Shown: piece by piece, positions 33,681 to 41,279 of the stretch
Layout: every line of letters begins with the position of its first letter
Numbering within the stretch: position 1 is the first letter of the stretch
Source of the DNA: Flavobacterium sp. NRK F7
Lineage (GTDB): Bacteria; Bacteroidota; Bacteroidia; Flavobacteriales; Flavobacteriaceae
Direction: 5' to 3'
NCBI RefSeq assembly: GCF_024054195.1
Contig: NZ_JAMXLB010000001.1
Span: 569,079-633,078 of the forward strand
Length of the DNA stretch: 64,000 bases
The notes under the pieces: model-generated
Databases searched by the model: none
What the model was told of the DNA's origin: nothing
Seen by the model: the letters and a program-made list of their open reading frames with translations, nothing else
Made by a program: the position numbers and the translations under genes

Positions 33681-34187
33681 ATGGAAAAAGAAATCGTAAA
33701 TAAAGTTGCCAACAGTAAATTGGAAGTGTTTGATCTTGAGGATTATTTTCCAAAAGAAGAAATCGTAATCCTTGATATTTCCAAATGGTTATTTGAAGGG
33801 TTTATTTTAAAAGAAAAAGAATTCCGTGATAACTTGAATAAAGAAGATTGGTCCACCTACAAAGATAAAGGAGTTATTTTATTTTGTAGCACAGATGCTA
33901 TTTTACCGGCTTGGGCCTATATTTTAATTACAACCTATTTACAGCCTTTTGCGAAACAAGTGGTACATGGAAACAGTCAGGAATATATTTTACTTCACTA
34001 TCAACGCGTTTTAGAAACAGTAGATTATTCTATTTATAAAGATAAGCCTGTTATTTTAAAAGGGTGTTCTAAAAAAGCGGTTCCTCAATCTGTTTATACG
34101 TTAGCCATACAAAAACTAATGCCCGTAGCTAAAAGTGTCCTATTTGGTGAAGCCTGTTCCGCTGTGCCTTTGTACAAGTCAAAATAA
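33681..34187 (+). CDS. DUF2480 family protein
   Basis: A 168-residue cytoplasmic protein matching the Bacteroidota-specific DUF2480 pattern, with conserved DISKWLFEGFILKEKEFR and CSTDAILPAWAYILI and a late Cys in ILKGCSKKAVP. Function unknown. It is nine bases after the ABC transporter and probably in the same transcript. Conservation near suf genes has led to guesses about Fe-S metabolism, but nothing here tests that. Confidence 0.85.
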   Translation: MEKEIVNKVANSKLEVFDLEDYFPKEEIVILDISKWLFEGFILKEKEFRDNLNKEDWSTYKDKGVILFCSTDAILPAWAYILITTYLQPFAKQVVHGNSQEYILLHYQRVLETVDYSIYKDKPVILKGCSKKAVPQSVYTLAIQKLMPVAKSVLFGEACSAVPLYKSK

Positions 34188-34309
34188 AGTAATACGTCTA
34201 AAAAATTTTCACTTAAACGAAATTTTCAGCTATTATTTGTAAGTTTTTATACCTTACTTGCTTAATTGGGTTAAATTTGCCATACAAATCAAAACAAACA
34301 AACATCAAA

Positions 34310-35221
34310 ATGAGAAAATTTTTTTTAGTACTAACATTAACTACGTTGAGTGTTTTTTCCCAAAAAACAGAGGGAGAATTAATCAACACCACTTCAGCGG
34401 CTGAGACCAAAGCTAAAGACACGACCAATATGGGATGGAAAAGAGCTGGAAACTTCGTGCTGCTTTTAAATCAATCTGCCTTTAACAATGAATGGTTAGG
34501 TGGAGGAACTTCTAATATTGCTGGAAATGCAGGATTGAACTATGATTTTAATTACAAAACTCCAGATATGATTTGGGACAATAAGTTTATTGCTGCTTAT
34601 GGTCTTACCAAACAGAAAGGGCAAGAAATGACAAAATCAGATGATCGTTTAGAATTTACTTCGTTGTTAGGAAAAAAGGCAAAGGGGTATTGGTTTTATT
34701 CTGGATTTTTAAATTTTAAAACCCAAATGGATGCTGGTTTCGTTAAAGTTACAGACCCTGTTACTAGTGATGAAATATTAGTTAAAAATTCGCATTTCTT
34801 CTCTCCTGCTTATTTACAAGCTGGACCTGGTATGTTGTGGAAAAAAAGTGATAATCTTAAAGTGAATATTGCACCAGCTACTTCTCGTGTTATTTTTGTA
34901 CACAAGCATTTTACAGAATTTGGTTCTGCATTTGGTGTAGAACAAGGAAAATCTTCTCGATTCGAATTTGGAGCAGCTTTAAACGGGTATTATAAATTCA
35001 ACATAATGGAAAATGTTTCCATGGAAAATATTTTGAATTTATACTCTAACTATTTGGAAAAACCTCAAAACGTAGACATGGATTACCAAATGAATTTGGT
35101 TATGAAGATTAATAAATACATTTCTACTAATGTCGCTTTTCAAGCCATTTATGATGACAATGCTATTGGTGCATTTCAAATTAGAGAAGTGTTTGGTTTA
35201 GGTTTTAATTATGGCTTTTAA
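34310..35221 (+). CDS. DUF3078 domain-containing exported protein
   Basis: From the Met at 34310 (signal peptide MRKFFLVLTLTTLSVFSQ) it has 303 residues; the frame extends 11 codons further upstream without a plausible signal. The mature part is beta-rich: NMGWKRAGNFVLLLNQSAFNNEW and regular amphipathic strands ending in FGLGFNYGF, suggesting an outer-membrane barrel. A TAAATTTG box lies at 34272-34279. Confidence 0.82.
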   Translation: MRKFFLVLTLTTLSVFSQKTEGELINTTSAAETKAKDTTNMGWKRAGNFVLLLNQSAFNNEWLGGGTSNIAGNAGLNYDFNYKTPDMIWDNKFIAAYGLTKQKGQEMTKSDDRLEFTSLLGKKAKGYWFYSGFLNFKTQMDAGFVKVTDPVTSDEILVKNSHFFSPAYLQAGPGMLWKKSDNLKVNIAPATSRVIFVHKHFTEFGSAFGVEQGKSSRFEFGAALNGYYKFNIMENVSMENILNLYSNYLEKPQNVDMDYQMNLVMKINKYISTNVAFQAIYDDNAIGAFQIREVFGLGFNYGF

Positions 35222-35240
35222 GCGCTAAAAGAGCAATCAA

Positions 35241-36188
35241 ATGGTAAAGAAAAACTTTAAAATGGCCTCTTGGTCATTTGCCTTATCTATACTAACACTT
35301 TTAATTTTGGCATCTACCGTTTTATTGGCCAATACAAGTTTAGGCAAAAACGTAAATTTTTTCACTAATAAAACGCTTCAATCCGATTTAGAAAAATCGT
35401 ATCTTGAAATAGAAAAATTAATAGGTGAAAAAAAACTTTTAATGTTACAATTGGAAGACCAATTGGAAAAATACAAAGCATTAGAAATAGAAAATGAAAA
35501 CCTTCAATCGGAATTGGAATTGAGAGACCAACAAATGAATGACTTAATTCAGAAAATAGATTCCTTAGAAAAAGATGTTTCAAAATTAATGTCTTTAAAA
35601 GACGAATTAGCTAAAGCGAAAACCCAATATGAAACCCAAGTAACAAGGGTCAAAAATGAAAAAGCTCCCAACAAAATCTCATTGGATAATGTTTCAAATA
35701 ACGAAACTAAAACAAGTGTAGCAGAAGCTAGCTTTTTACCTTCTGAAAATCAAAAAAACAACTCTCCTGTTAGTACTATCATTAGAGACGATTATGATGA
35801 ATTGCGTTTATTAAATTCTTCCGTTCAAACGTATCATATAAAGAATTCTGGAGAAAAAAAATTAGCCACTCAAGTTGATAAAGTAAATCGTTTAGTCTTA
35901 GAATATACGATTTATTTAGACAAAAATAAGCTTAGCAGATCCAATACTTTCTATATTCAAATATTTGACACCAATAATAAAAATGTGGGAAAGACTAAAA
36001 GTGTTTTTGTTGGCTCTAATGAATTGGTTTATAGTTTTATTTCAACAGTAACCTATGAAGAGGAAGTTAATCGAATTCACGAAGAATTTTCTACAGAAGG
36101 ACTAGAATTAGATAAAGGAGTCTATTTTCTTAATATTTTTAGCGAAGCAGGAAAGTTACTTTCTTCTAGAAGCTTTAAATTGGATTAA
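35241..36188 (+). CDS. Membrane-anchored coiled-coil protein, paralogue 1
   Basis: A 315-residue protein: one N-terminal membrane helix (about 10-32), a long coiled coil (about 45-140, with repeated LEKSYLEIEKLIGEKK and LQSELELRDQQ), a Ser/Asn-rich linker, and a C-terminal globular domain (about 205-315: FYIQIFDTNNKNVGKTKSV, then DKGVYFLNIFSEAGKLLSSRSF). It is closely related to the gene at 36900-37844. The C-terminal domain is probably periplasmic. Function unknown. Confidence 0.75.
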   Translation: MVKKNFKMASWSFALSILTLLILASTVLLANTSLGKNVNFFTNKTLQSDLEKSYLEIEKLIGEKKLLMLQLEDQLEKYKALEIENENLQSELELRDQQMNDLIQKIDSLEKDVSKLMSLKDELAKAKTQYETQVTRVKNEKAPNKISLDNVSNNETKTSVAEASFLPSENQKNNSPVSTIIRDDYDELRLLNSSVQTYHIKNSGEKKLATQVDKVNRLVLEYTIYLDKNKLSRSNTFYIQIFDTNNKNVGKTKSVFVGSNELVYSFISTVTYEEEVNRIHEEFSTEGLELDKGVYFLNIFSEAGKLLSSRSFKLD

Positions 36189-36288
36189 TACAAAATTATA
36201 TTTTGTTTAGTTAAAAAAATAAATATTATTCGGTTTTTTGTTTAAAAAAGTACTTTTTTAATTAAACAAAAGCATTGTTTTTGACAAA

Positions 36289-36325
36289 AAAACACAAAAA
36301 ACTGTAATTTTTTGTGTTTTTTTTA
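36289..36325 (+). terminator. Terminator after coiled-coil paralogue 1
   Basis: The stem AACACAAAAAA / TTTTTTGTGTT is followed by a run of eight T on the plus strand. Confidence 0.75.
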
Positions 36326-36354
36326 TTGTTATTTAAAAATTTTATGTACTTTAG
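36326..36354 (+). promoter_or_regulatory. Candidate promoter of coiled-coil paralogue 2
   Basis: TTG at 36326-36328, an 18-base spacer, and TACTTTAG at 36347-36354 (one mismatch to TAnnTTTG). It implies a leader of over 500 bases. Confidence 0.5.
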
Positions 36355-36899
36355 TTCGTGTATTAAATGCTTCAATAAGCAAAAGTTAACTGTTTTCTAA
36401 ATCATTTAATACTTTAAAAAATCTCTTTACAACTAAAACTAACTTTGTATTTATCTTTCTTATTAGAAAGTAAATTTCAAAACAGGACAACTTCAAAACT
36501 ATCTAAACGAAGATTAATGTTTTTCATTATCATCCATTATACTGCTGGTTTAGGTTGATATAGAAAAAAGTACTAATTTAAAATGAATTTGTTCCAGCTC
36601 TCAAAATTTTAATTTGCCTTAGCAACCATTCTTTCGGTTTCACTTTGAATTTGAAATTTAGATACTTCATCTTCTTTTCTAATTTAAAGTATGAAGTACT
36701 CCGTTTAATAATCATGGATTTACTATGAGTAAGAATTGAACAACTACTGTAAACAATTGGCTTACAAAAATAATCGTCCTTTGTTTATATGATGACCATT
36801 CTCAAATACCTTTCTATGAAATTCAATCGCTAATAATCGTAACCTGAAATGTATTTGATTAAAATTTAAATTACCGCTAACCCAAAACTATTAACCATT

Positions 36900-37844
36900 A
36901 TGATTCGAAAAAAATATAAAATGGCTTTGTCGTCATTAGTATTGTCGTCTCTAACCCTGATTGTTCTTGCAGTAAGTTTTTTAATCCCTAATACTGATTT
37001 TGGTAAAAAATTATTTTTCCCTAAAGCTTCCGAATTACAATCTGATTTAGAAAAATCCTATTTAGAAATTGATAAACTGATTAATGAAAAGGAGTTTTTA
37101 ATGCACGAACTAAAACTACAATTAGAAAAAGTACAATTGCTAAAAGCTGAAAATGATTCCCTTCAGCTTGAATTGGATGTGAAATACCAACAAATAGAAG
37201 CCTTGATTCAAAAAATCGATTCGCTAGAAGAAGATGTTTCCAAATTAATGACATTAAGAAGTGAATTGGCCTATGCTAAAAAACAGTATCAAATGGCTAC
37301 AACCCTATCAAGTGAAACTAAAGAAACTGTTTCAGAAAAAGCTACTGTTGTAAATGATGAAAATCCACAAGTAACTTCCTCAACTCCCTCCAAATTAACA
37401 ACAGTTGTAAATTCTGATTCACCAGTTAAAGACATTATTCGAAATAATGAAGAAAATATACGTTTATTAAATTCTAGCATACAAACCTATCACAAAAGAG
37501 ATTCTGGTACTAAAAAGGAAACCTCAACAGCTTCTAAAGTAAATCATTTAGTACTCCATTTTACTTTGTATGTAGATAAAAGCAACAAAAAAAAGACAGC
37601 TAATTTTTACATTCAGCTTTTTGACACCAATAATAAAAATGTTGGAAAAACAAAAAAACTGCTTATCGATGATAAAGAGCTTATTTATAGTTTTGAATCT
37701 TCAGTGGAATATACCGAACAAGTCAATCAAGTAGCACAAGAGTTTTCTACAGAAGGCTTAAACTTAGATAAAGGAGTTTATTTCTTAAATATTTTTAGTG
37801 CAAAAGGTAAACTATTATGCTCGAGAAGTTTTGAGTTAAATTAA
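36900..37844 (+). CDS. Membrane-anchored coiled-coil protein, paralogue 2
   Basis: A 314-residue protein colinear with 35241-36188: membrane helix (about 10-30), coiled coil (LQSDLEKSYLEIDKLINEKE, then IQKIDSLEEDVSKLM), variable linker and a conserved C-terminal domain (FYIQLFDTNNKNVGKTKKL, FSTEGLNLDKGVYFLNIF). The central linker has diverged most. It is a tandem duplication kept with an unusually long upstream region of its own. Function unknown. Confidence 0.75.
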   Translation: MIRKKYKMALSSLVLSSLTLIVLAVSFLIPNTDFGKKLFFPKASELQSDLEKSYLEIDKLINEKEFLMHELKLQLEKVQLLKAENDSLQLELDVKYQQIEALIQKIDSLEEDVSKLMTLRSELAYAKKQYQMATTLSSETKETVSEKATVVNDENPQVTSSTPSKLTTVVNSDSPVKDIIRNNEENIRLLNSSIQTYHKRDSGTKKETSTASKVNHLVLHFTLYVDKSNKKKTANFYIQLFDTNNKNVGKTKKLLIDDKELIYSFESSVEYTEQVNQVAQEFSTEGLNLDKGVYFLNIFSAKGKLLCSRSFELN

Positions 37845-37860
37845 TACTGTTTATAAAAAC

Positions 37861-37885
37861 AAAAAACTGGAAAATCCAGTTTTTT
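37861..37885. terminator. Bidirectional terminator
   Basis: The stem AAAAAACTGGA / TCCAGTTTTTT with an AAA loop lies between the convergent coiled-coil and hflX genes. Confidence 0.88.
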
Positions 37886-37894
37886 GTTTTTCGT

Positions 37895-39133
37895 TTAAGA
37901 ATCCGATTCGTTATCAATAGCTTCTTTATACTCAGGATAAAGGAATTTATTGTAAGGGAAGCGAGTGACATGTATTTCACGAACCGCTTCATACACTTTT
38001 TCTCTGAATTCTTCAAAATTGAGTTTGTCGGTAGCAGAAATGAATAACGTATTGCTCTCTCCCATTTTGTTCATCCAGGTTTGTTTCCAATCCTCAAGTG
38101 TAAAATGTTTTGTAGTTTTTTCAACACTTAAATCATTTTCGTCAAAATAAACCGGTTGAAAAGCATCAATTTTATTAAAAACCATAATGGTGGGCTTATC
38201 ATTGCTTTTAATATCTTTTAAGATTTCATTTACAGAAGCAATATGATCTTCAAAATCAGGATGTGAAATATCTACCACATGCAACAATAAATCGGCCTCT
38301 CTCACCTCATCTAAGGTGCTTTTAAAAGACTCTACTAGTTGTGTTGGCAATTTTCTAATAAAACCAACTGTATCGCTTAAAAGAAAAGGCAAATTACGTA
38401 TCACTGTTTTTCGAACGGTGGTGTCTAAAGTAGCGAAAAGTTTGTTTTCTACAAACACATCACTTTTTCCAATAGCATTCATTAAAGTGGATTTACCAAC
38501 ATTGGTATAACCCACAAGTGCTACTCTTACCATTGCTCCCCTATTACTTCTTTGAACAGCCATTTGTTTATCAATGGTTTTTATTTTTTCTTTCAGCAAC
38601 GAAATTCTATCGCGAACAATACGTCTATCCGTTTCGATTTCGGTTTCACCAGGTCCACGCATACCAATACCGCCTCGTTGTCGTTCTAAGTGCGTCCACA
38701 TTCCTGTTAATCTAGGTAATAAATATTGATATTGCGCTAATTCCACTTGTGTTCTCGCATAGGATGTTTGTGCACGTTGAGCAAAAATATCTAAGATTAG
38801 ATTGGTCCTATCCAAAACTTTACATTCATCACCTAACTCTCTATTGATATTCTTTTGCTGTGAAGGAGTTAATTCATCATCAAAAATGACTGTGCTAATT
38901 GCATTATCTTTTACGTAATATTTGATTTCCTCTAATTTACCTGTTCCGACGAATGTTTTAGGATTGGGTTTGTCCATTTTTTGCCAAAAACGCTTGACTA
39001 CTTCTCCACCTGCTGTAAAAGTTAAAAACTCTAATTCATCTAGGTATTCTCTTAACTTTTCTTCATCTTGATTTTGGGTAACAATACCTACAACAATTGT
39101 TTTTTCAAAAACGTGATTTTCTTTTTCTAACAT
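37895..39133 (-). CDS. hflX: GTPase HflX
   Basis: A 412-residue ribosome-associated GTPase. The N-terminal HflX domain has FVGTGKLEEIKYYV and FDDELTPSQQKN, then the GPGETEIETDRR linker motif. The G domain has G1 GYTNVGKSTLMN, G3 DTVGFIRKLP and G4 FNKIDAF. The family splits or rescues stalled ribosomes under stress. A TACCTTTG box (39159-39152) upstream fits a -7 element. Confidence 0.94.
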   Translation of the reverse strand: MLEKENHVFEKTIVVGIVTQNQDEEKLREYLDELEFLTFTAGGEVVKRFWQKMDKPNPKTFVGTGKLEEIKYYVKDNAISTVIFDDELTPSQQKNINRELGDECKVLDRTNLILDIFAQRAQTSYARTQVELAQYQYLLPRLTGMWTHLERQRGGIGMRGPGETEIETDRRIVRDRISLLKEKIKTIDKQMAVQRSNRGAMVRVALVGYTNVGKSTLMNAIGKSDVFVENKLFATLDTTVRKTVIRNLPFLLSDTVGFIRKLPTQLVESFKSTLDEVREADLLLHVVDISHPDFEDHIASVNEILKDIKSNDKPTIMVFNKIDAFQPVYFDENDLSVEKTTKHFTLEDWKQTWMNKMGESNTLFISATDKLNFEEFREKVYEAVREIHVTRFPYNKFLYPEYKEAIDNESDS

Positions 39134-39308
39134 AGTCTTTCATTAACGTAACAAAGGTAAAGATAATTTAGTATAATGTATCCTAATAATAAATGTCTTG
39201 CTTTTTTTTATAGGTATCTCATCTATACCCATCTATCTTAAATCGATTATTAACCGAAACATGGATTAAATATAAAACTTCTTGATTACTCCAACTTCAG
39301 AATAAAAC

Positions 39309-39339
39309 AAAAAACGCTCAGAATTTCTGAGCGTTTTTT
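39309..39339 (-). terminator. Terminator of the TonB-receptor operon
   Basis: The stem AAAAAACGCTCAGA / TCTGAGCGTTTTTT lies 17 bases beyond the stop codon at 39356, with T-runs on both strands. Confidence 0.88.
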
Positions 39340-39355
39340 GTGATTCTATTTGTAT

Positions 39356-40690
39356 TTATTGTCCGATTACTCTAACATTATCTACTTCCCAACCAGCTGC
39401 AGCTGCAGTGGTAGAAGTATATTTAAAAGCAACTCTAACATTTGAATTTCCAACATAATTAGAAATGTCAATTCCACCAGAAGCACCAGCACTCCAAGAA
39501 GTGTAGGAACCAGAGGTCCATACCGGTAAATTAAAGCCTGTTAATTCCGTCCAAGTGGCAGCACTAGGAGCACCAGAACCACTATAGTTCGTTGAAATAT
39601 AAACTTGTAAAGCTGGTCCTGCAAATCTTGTACTGGTTTCAAATGTTAACGCAGCAAAAACATTACTTGTTAAATCAATAGCAGGAGAAATTAACCAATC
39701 TTCATTTGCTTGACTTCCACTACTAAAACCATTCATATAAGCAGAAGGCGTAGGATTTCCAAAGTTAGTACTGGTCCAAACTTGAGCACCTACTACGCTG
39801 TAAGCGGTCCAAGTTGGGAAATTATTTACAAATGTCTCTTCAAATAATAGATTTGGTACATATCTTTCATTTGTAAGTTTTACATCATTAATTGTTCTAA
39901 TCATTAATTGATAATCACTACCAAATTTAGTCAAAACACCTCTAATTTTTCCATTTCCGCTAGGAATTGCTTCGCCTGCGAAAGTAGCAAACTCACTTAC
40001 TCTCAAAAGAATGTTGTTGCCAAATTTATCTTTAATCGTATGATTGGTTCCTGATCCAGCAGTATTATTAGGATTAAAGAAAGTAGTTCCTAACGAGGCA
40101 TCATCAAATTGAACATTATCAAATTCAACTAAAGTATGAAGGTTTTCTAAATTACGAGCTTCGCTTAATTCTATATGATTAACTAAATCCTCCTCGTCCA
40201 TTTTGTCACAAGAGCGAAAAATTTTTGTTTTGTATTTATCTAAAGCAATACGGCCTATATCATTTCCGAATAACTGCCCTATTTGTAAATCATCCGTGTA
40301 ATCATCTTCCATTACATATAAACCAGTTAAATCGATATAAACTTTACGTCCTGGTTCATAAACATTAAATAAATTATACTCATCTACAGGTACAGTAAAA
40401 CCATATTCATTATCATTGTCATCATAAGCAACCATGGAAATTGTTTTATAGAAGTTTCCTCCTTCATCGGATGAAGTAACATAGGCTTCTAAAATTGTTC
40501 CGTTTGCTAAATCCCATAATGTTGGTGTTGTGGTAGCATTGTTTACTACTGGTACTATATCTATATCGGCTGTTTTTGTAACGCATTCTCCCGACAAATC
40601 AGGTGCATTATAGTCGTCACCTGTAACACAACTTGTTAATGTTGCGAAAAGAGCAGTTGTTAAAATTAATATTGTCTTTTTCATAGCCAT
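39356..40690 (-). CDS. DUF5689 / choice-of-anchor-type exported lipoprotein
   Basis: A 444-residue protein with a lipobox (LFATLTSCVTGDD). The N-terminal part (about 30-270) fits DUF5689, an OB-fold-like domain (ILEAYVTSSDEGGNFYKTI). The C-terminal 165 residues form a MAM-like/choice-of-anchor beta sandwich (NEDWLISPAIDLTSNVFAAL, ending WEVDNVRVIG) that is homologous to most of the next protein upstream. It starts by overlapping that gene's stop codon. Probably an outer-membrane lipoprotein partner of the TonB receptor. Confidence 0.82.
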   Translation of the reverse strand: MAMKKTILILTTALFATLTSCVTGDDYNAPDLSGECVTKTADIDIVPVVNNATTTPTLWDLANGTILEAYVTSSDEGGNFYKTISMVAYDDNDNEYGFTVPVDEYNLFNVYEPGRKVYIDLTGLYVMEDDYTDDLQIGQLFGNDIGRIALDKYKTKIFRSCDKMDEEDLVNHIELSEARNLENLHTLVEFDNVQFDDASLGTTFFNPNNTAGSGTNHTIKDKFGNNILLRVSEFATFAGEAIPSGNGKIRGVLTKFGSDYQLMIRTINDVKLTNERYVPNLLFEETFVNNFPTWTAYSVVGAQVWTSTNFGNPTPSAYMNGFSSGSQANEDWLISPAIDLTSNVFAALTFETSTRFAGPALQVYISTNYSGSGAPSAATWTELTGFNLPVWTSGSYTSWSAGASGGIDISNYVGNSNVRVAFKYTSTTAAAAGWEVDNVRVIGQ

Positions 40691-41271
40691 TAATTTTTAA
40701 GAATTTTAATATTGTCAATTTCCCAAGTTGTAGAAGCTGAACTTGTTGAAGTATATTTAAAAGCTAAACGAACATTTGTTCCGGTAAATGAAGAAATATC
40801 GATATTTCCAGAATTAGTCCAAACATAATTAGAAGTATCTAAATCTAAATTACCTGATAAATCTGTCCAAGTTGCACTAGTTGGATCTCCAGAAGTATAA
40901 TCAGTTGAGATTTTAACTTCCAAAGGGTTTCCTGAAAATTTAGAAGCCGTTTGAAAAGTTAATACTGCAGCATTCACTGAACTTAAATCAATAACTGGAG
41001 AAATTAACCAATCTTCATTCACATTGTTTCCAGAAGCAAAACCAGACATTTTTGCACAATTTCCTGGATTTCCATATTGGGTATCTAATTGCCATTCTTG
41101 AGCTCCTGTTAGGCTTACCTTGGTCCAATCTGTCCAACTTGTTTCAAAACCATCTTTATATAAATATTCATATATCGTTGGGATAGCATAATCGTCATCT
41201 TTTACACAACTTACAAGAGATATACAGGCAACTGTGCATAATAACAAAGATTTAATATTTTTTTTCATCAT
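40690..41271 (-). CDS. Choice-of-anchor J-type lipoprotein
   Basis: A 193-residue protein with a lipobox (CTVACISLVSCVKDDD), then a single beta-sandwich domain (NEDWLISPVIDLSSVNAAVL, ending WEIDNIKILKN) shared with the C-terminus of the neighbour at 39356-40690. It lies eight bases after the TonB receptor gene and overlaps the next start. Probably a surface lipoprotein of the same uptake system. Confidence 0.8.
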   Translation of the reverse strand: MMKKNIKSLLLCTVACISLVSCVKDDDYAIPTIYEYLYKDGFETSWTDWTKVSLTGAQEWQLDTQYGNPGNCAKMSGFASGNNVNEDWLISPVIDLSSVNAAVLTFQTASKFSGNPLEVKISTDYTSGDPTSATWTDLSGNLDLDTSNYVWTNSGNIDISSFTGTNVRLAFKYTSTSSASTTWEIDNIKILKN

Positions 41272-41279
41272 ACAATTTT

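Larger units (their letters stand above)
36189..36899 (+). other. 711-base non-coding gap between the coiled-coil paralogues
   Basis: Holds the terminator of the first paralogue (36289-36325) and a candidate promoter for the second (36326-36354). About 540 bases of AT-rich sequence then precede the next start codon. Short frames on the minus strand around 36590-36700 have no family I recognise. Apart from a small inverted repeat (ATACTTCAT...ATGAAGTAC near 36660-36700) I see no structure. Confidence 0.6.

Noticed and set aside
36560..36740. Short minus-strand coding-like frames in the coiled-coil gap (for example ending KPKEWLLRQIKILRAGTNSF)
   Set aside because: Short, competing frames with no start context, promoter or recognisable family; AT-rich sequence gives such frames by chance.
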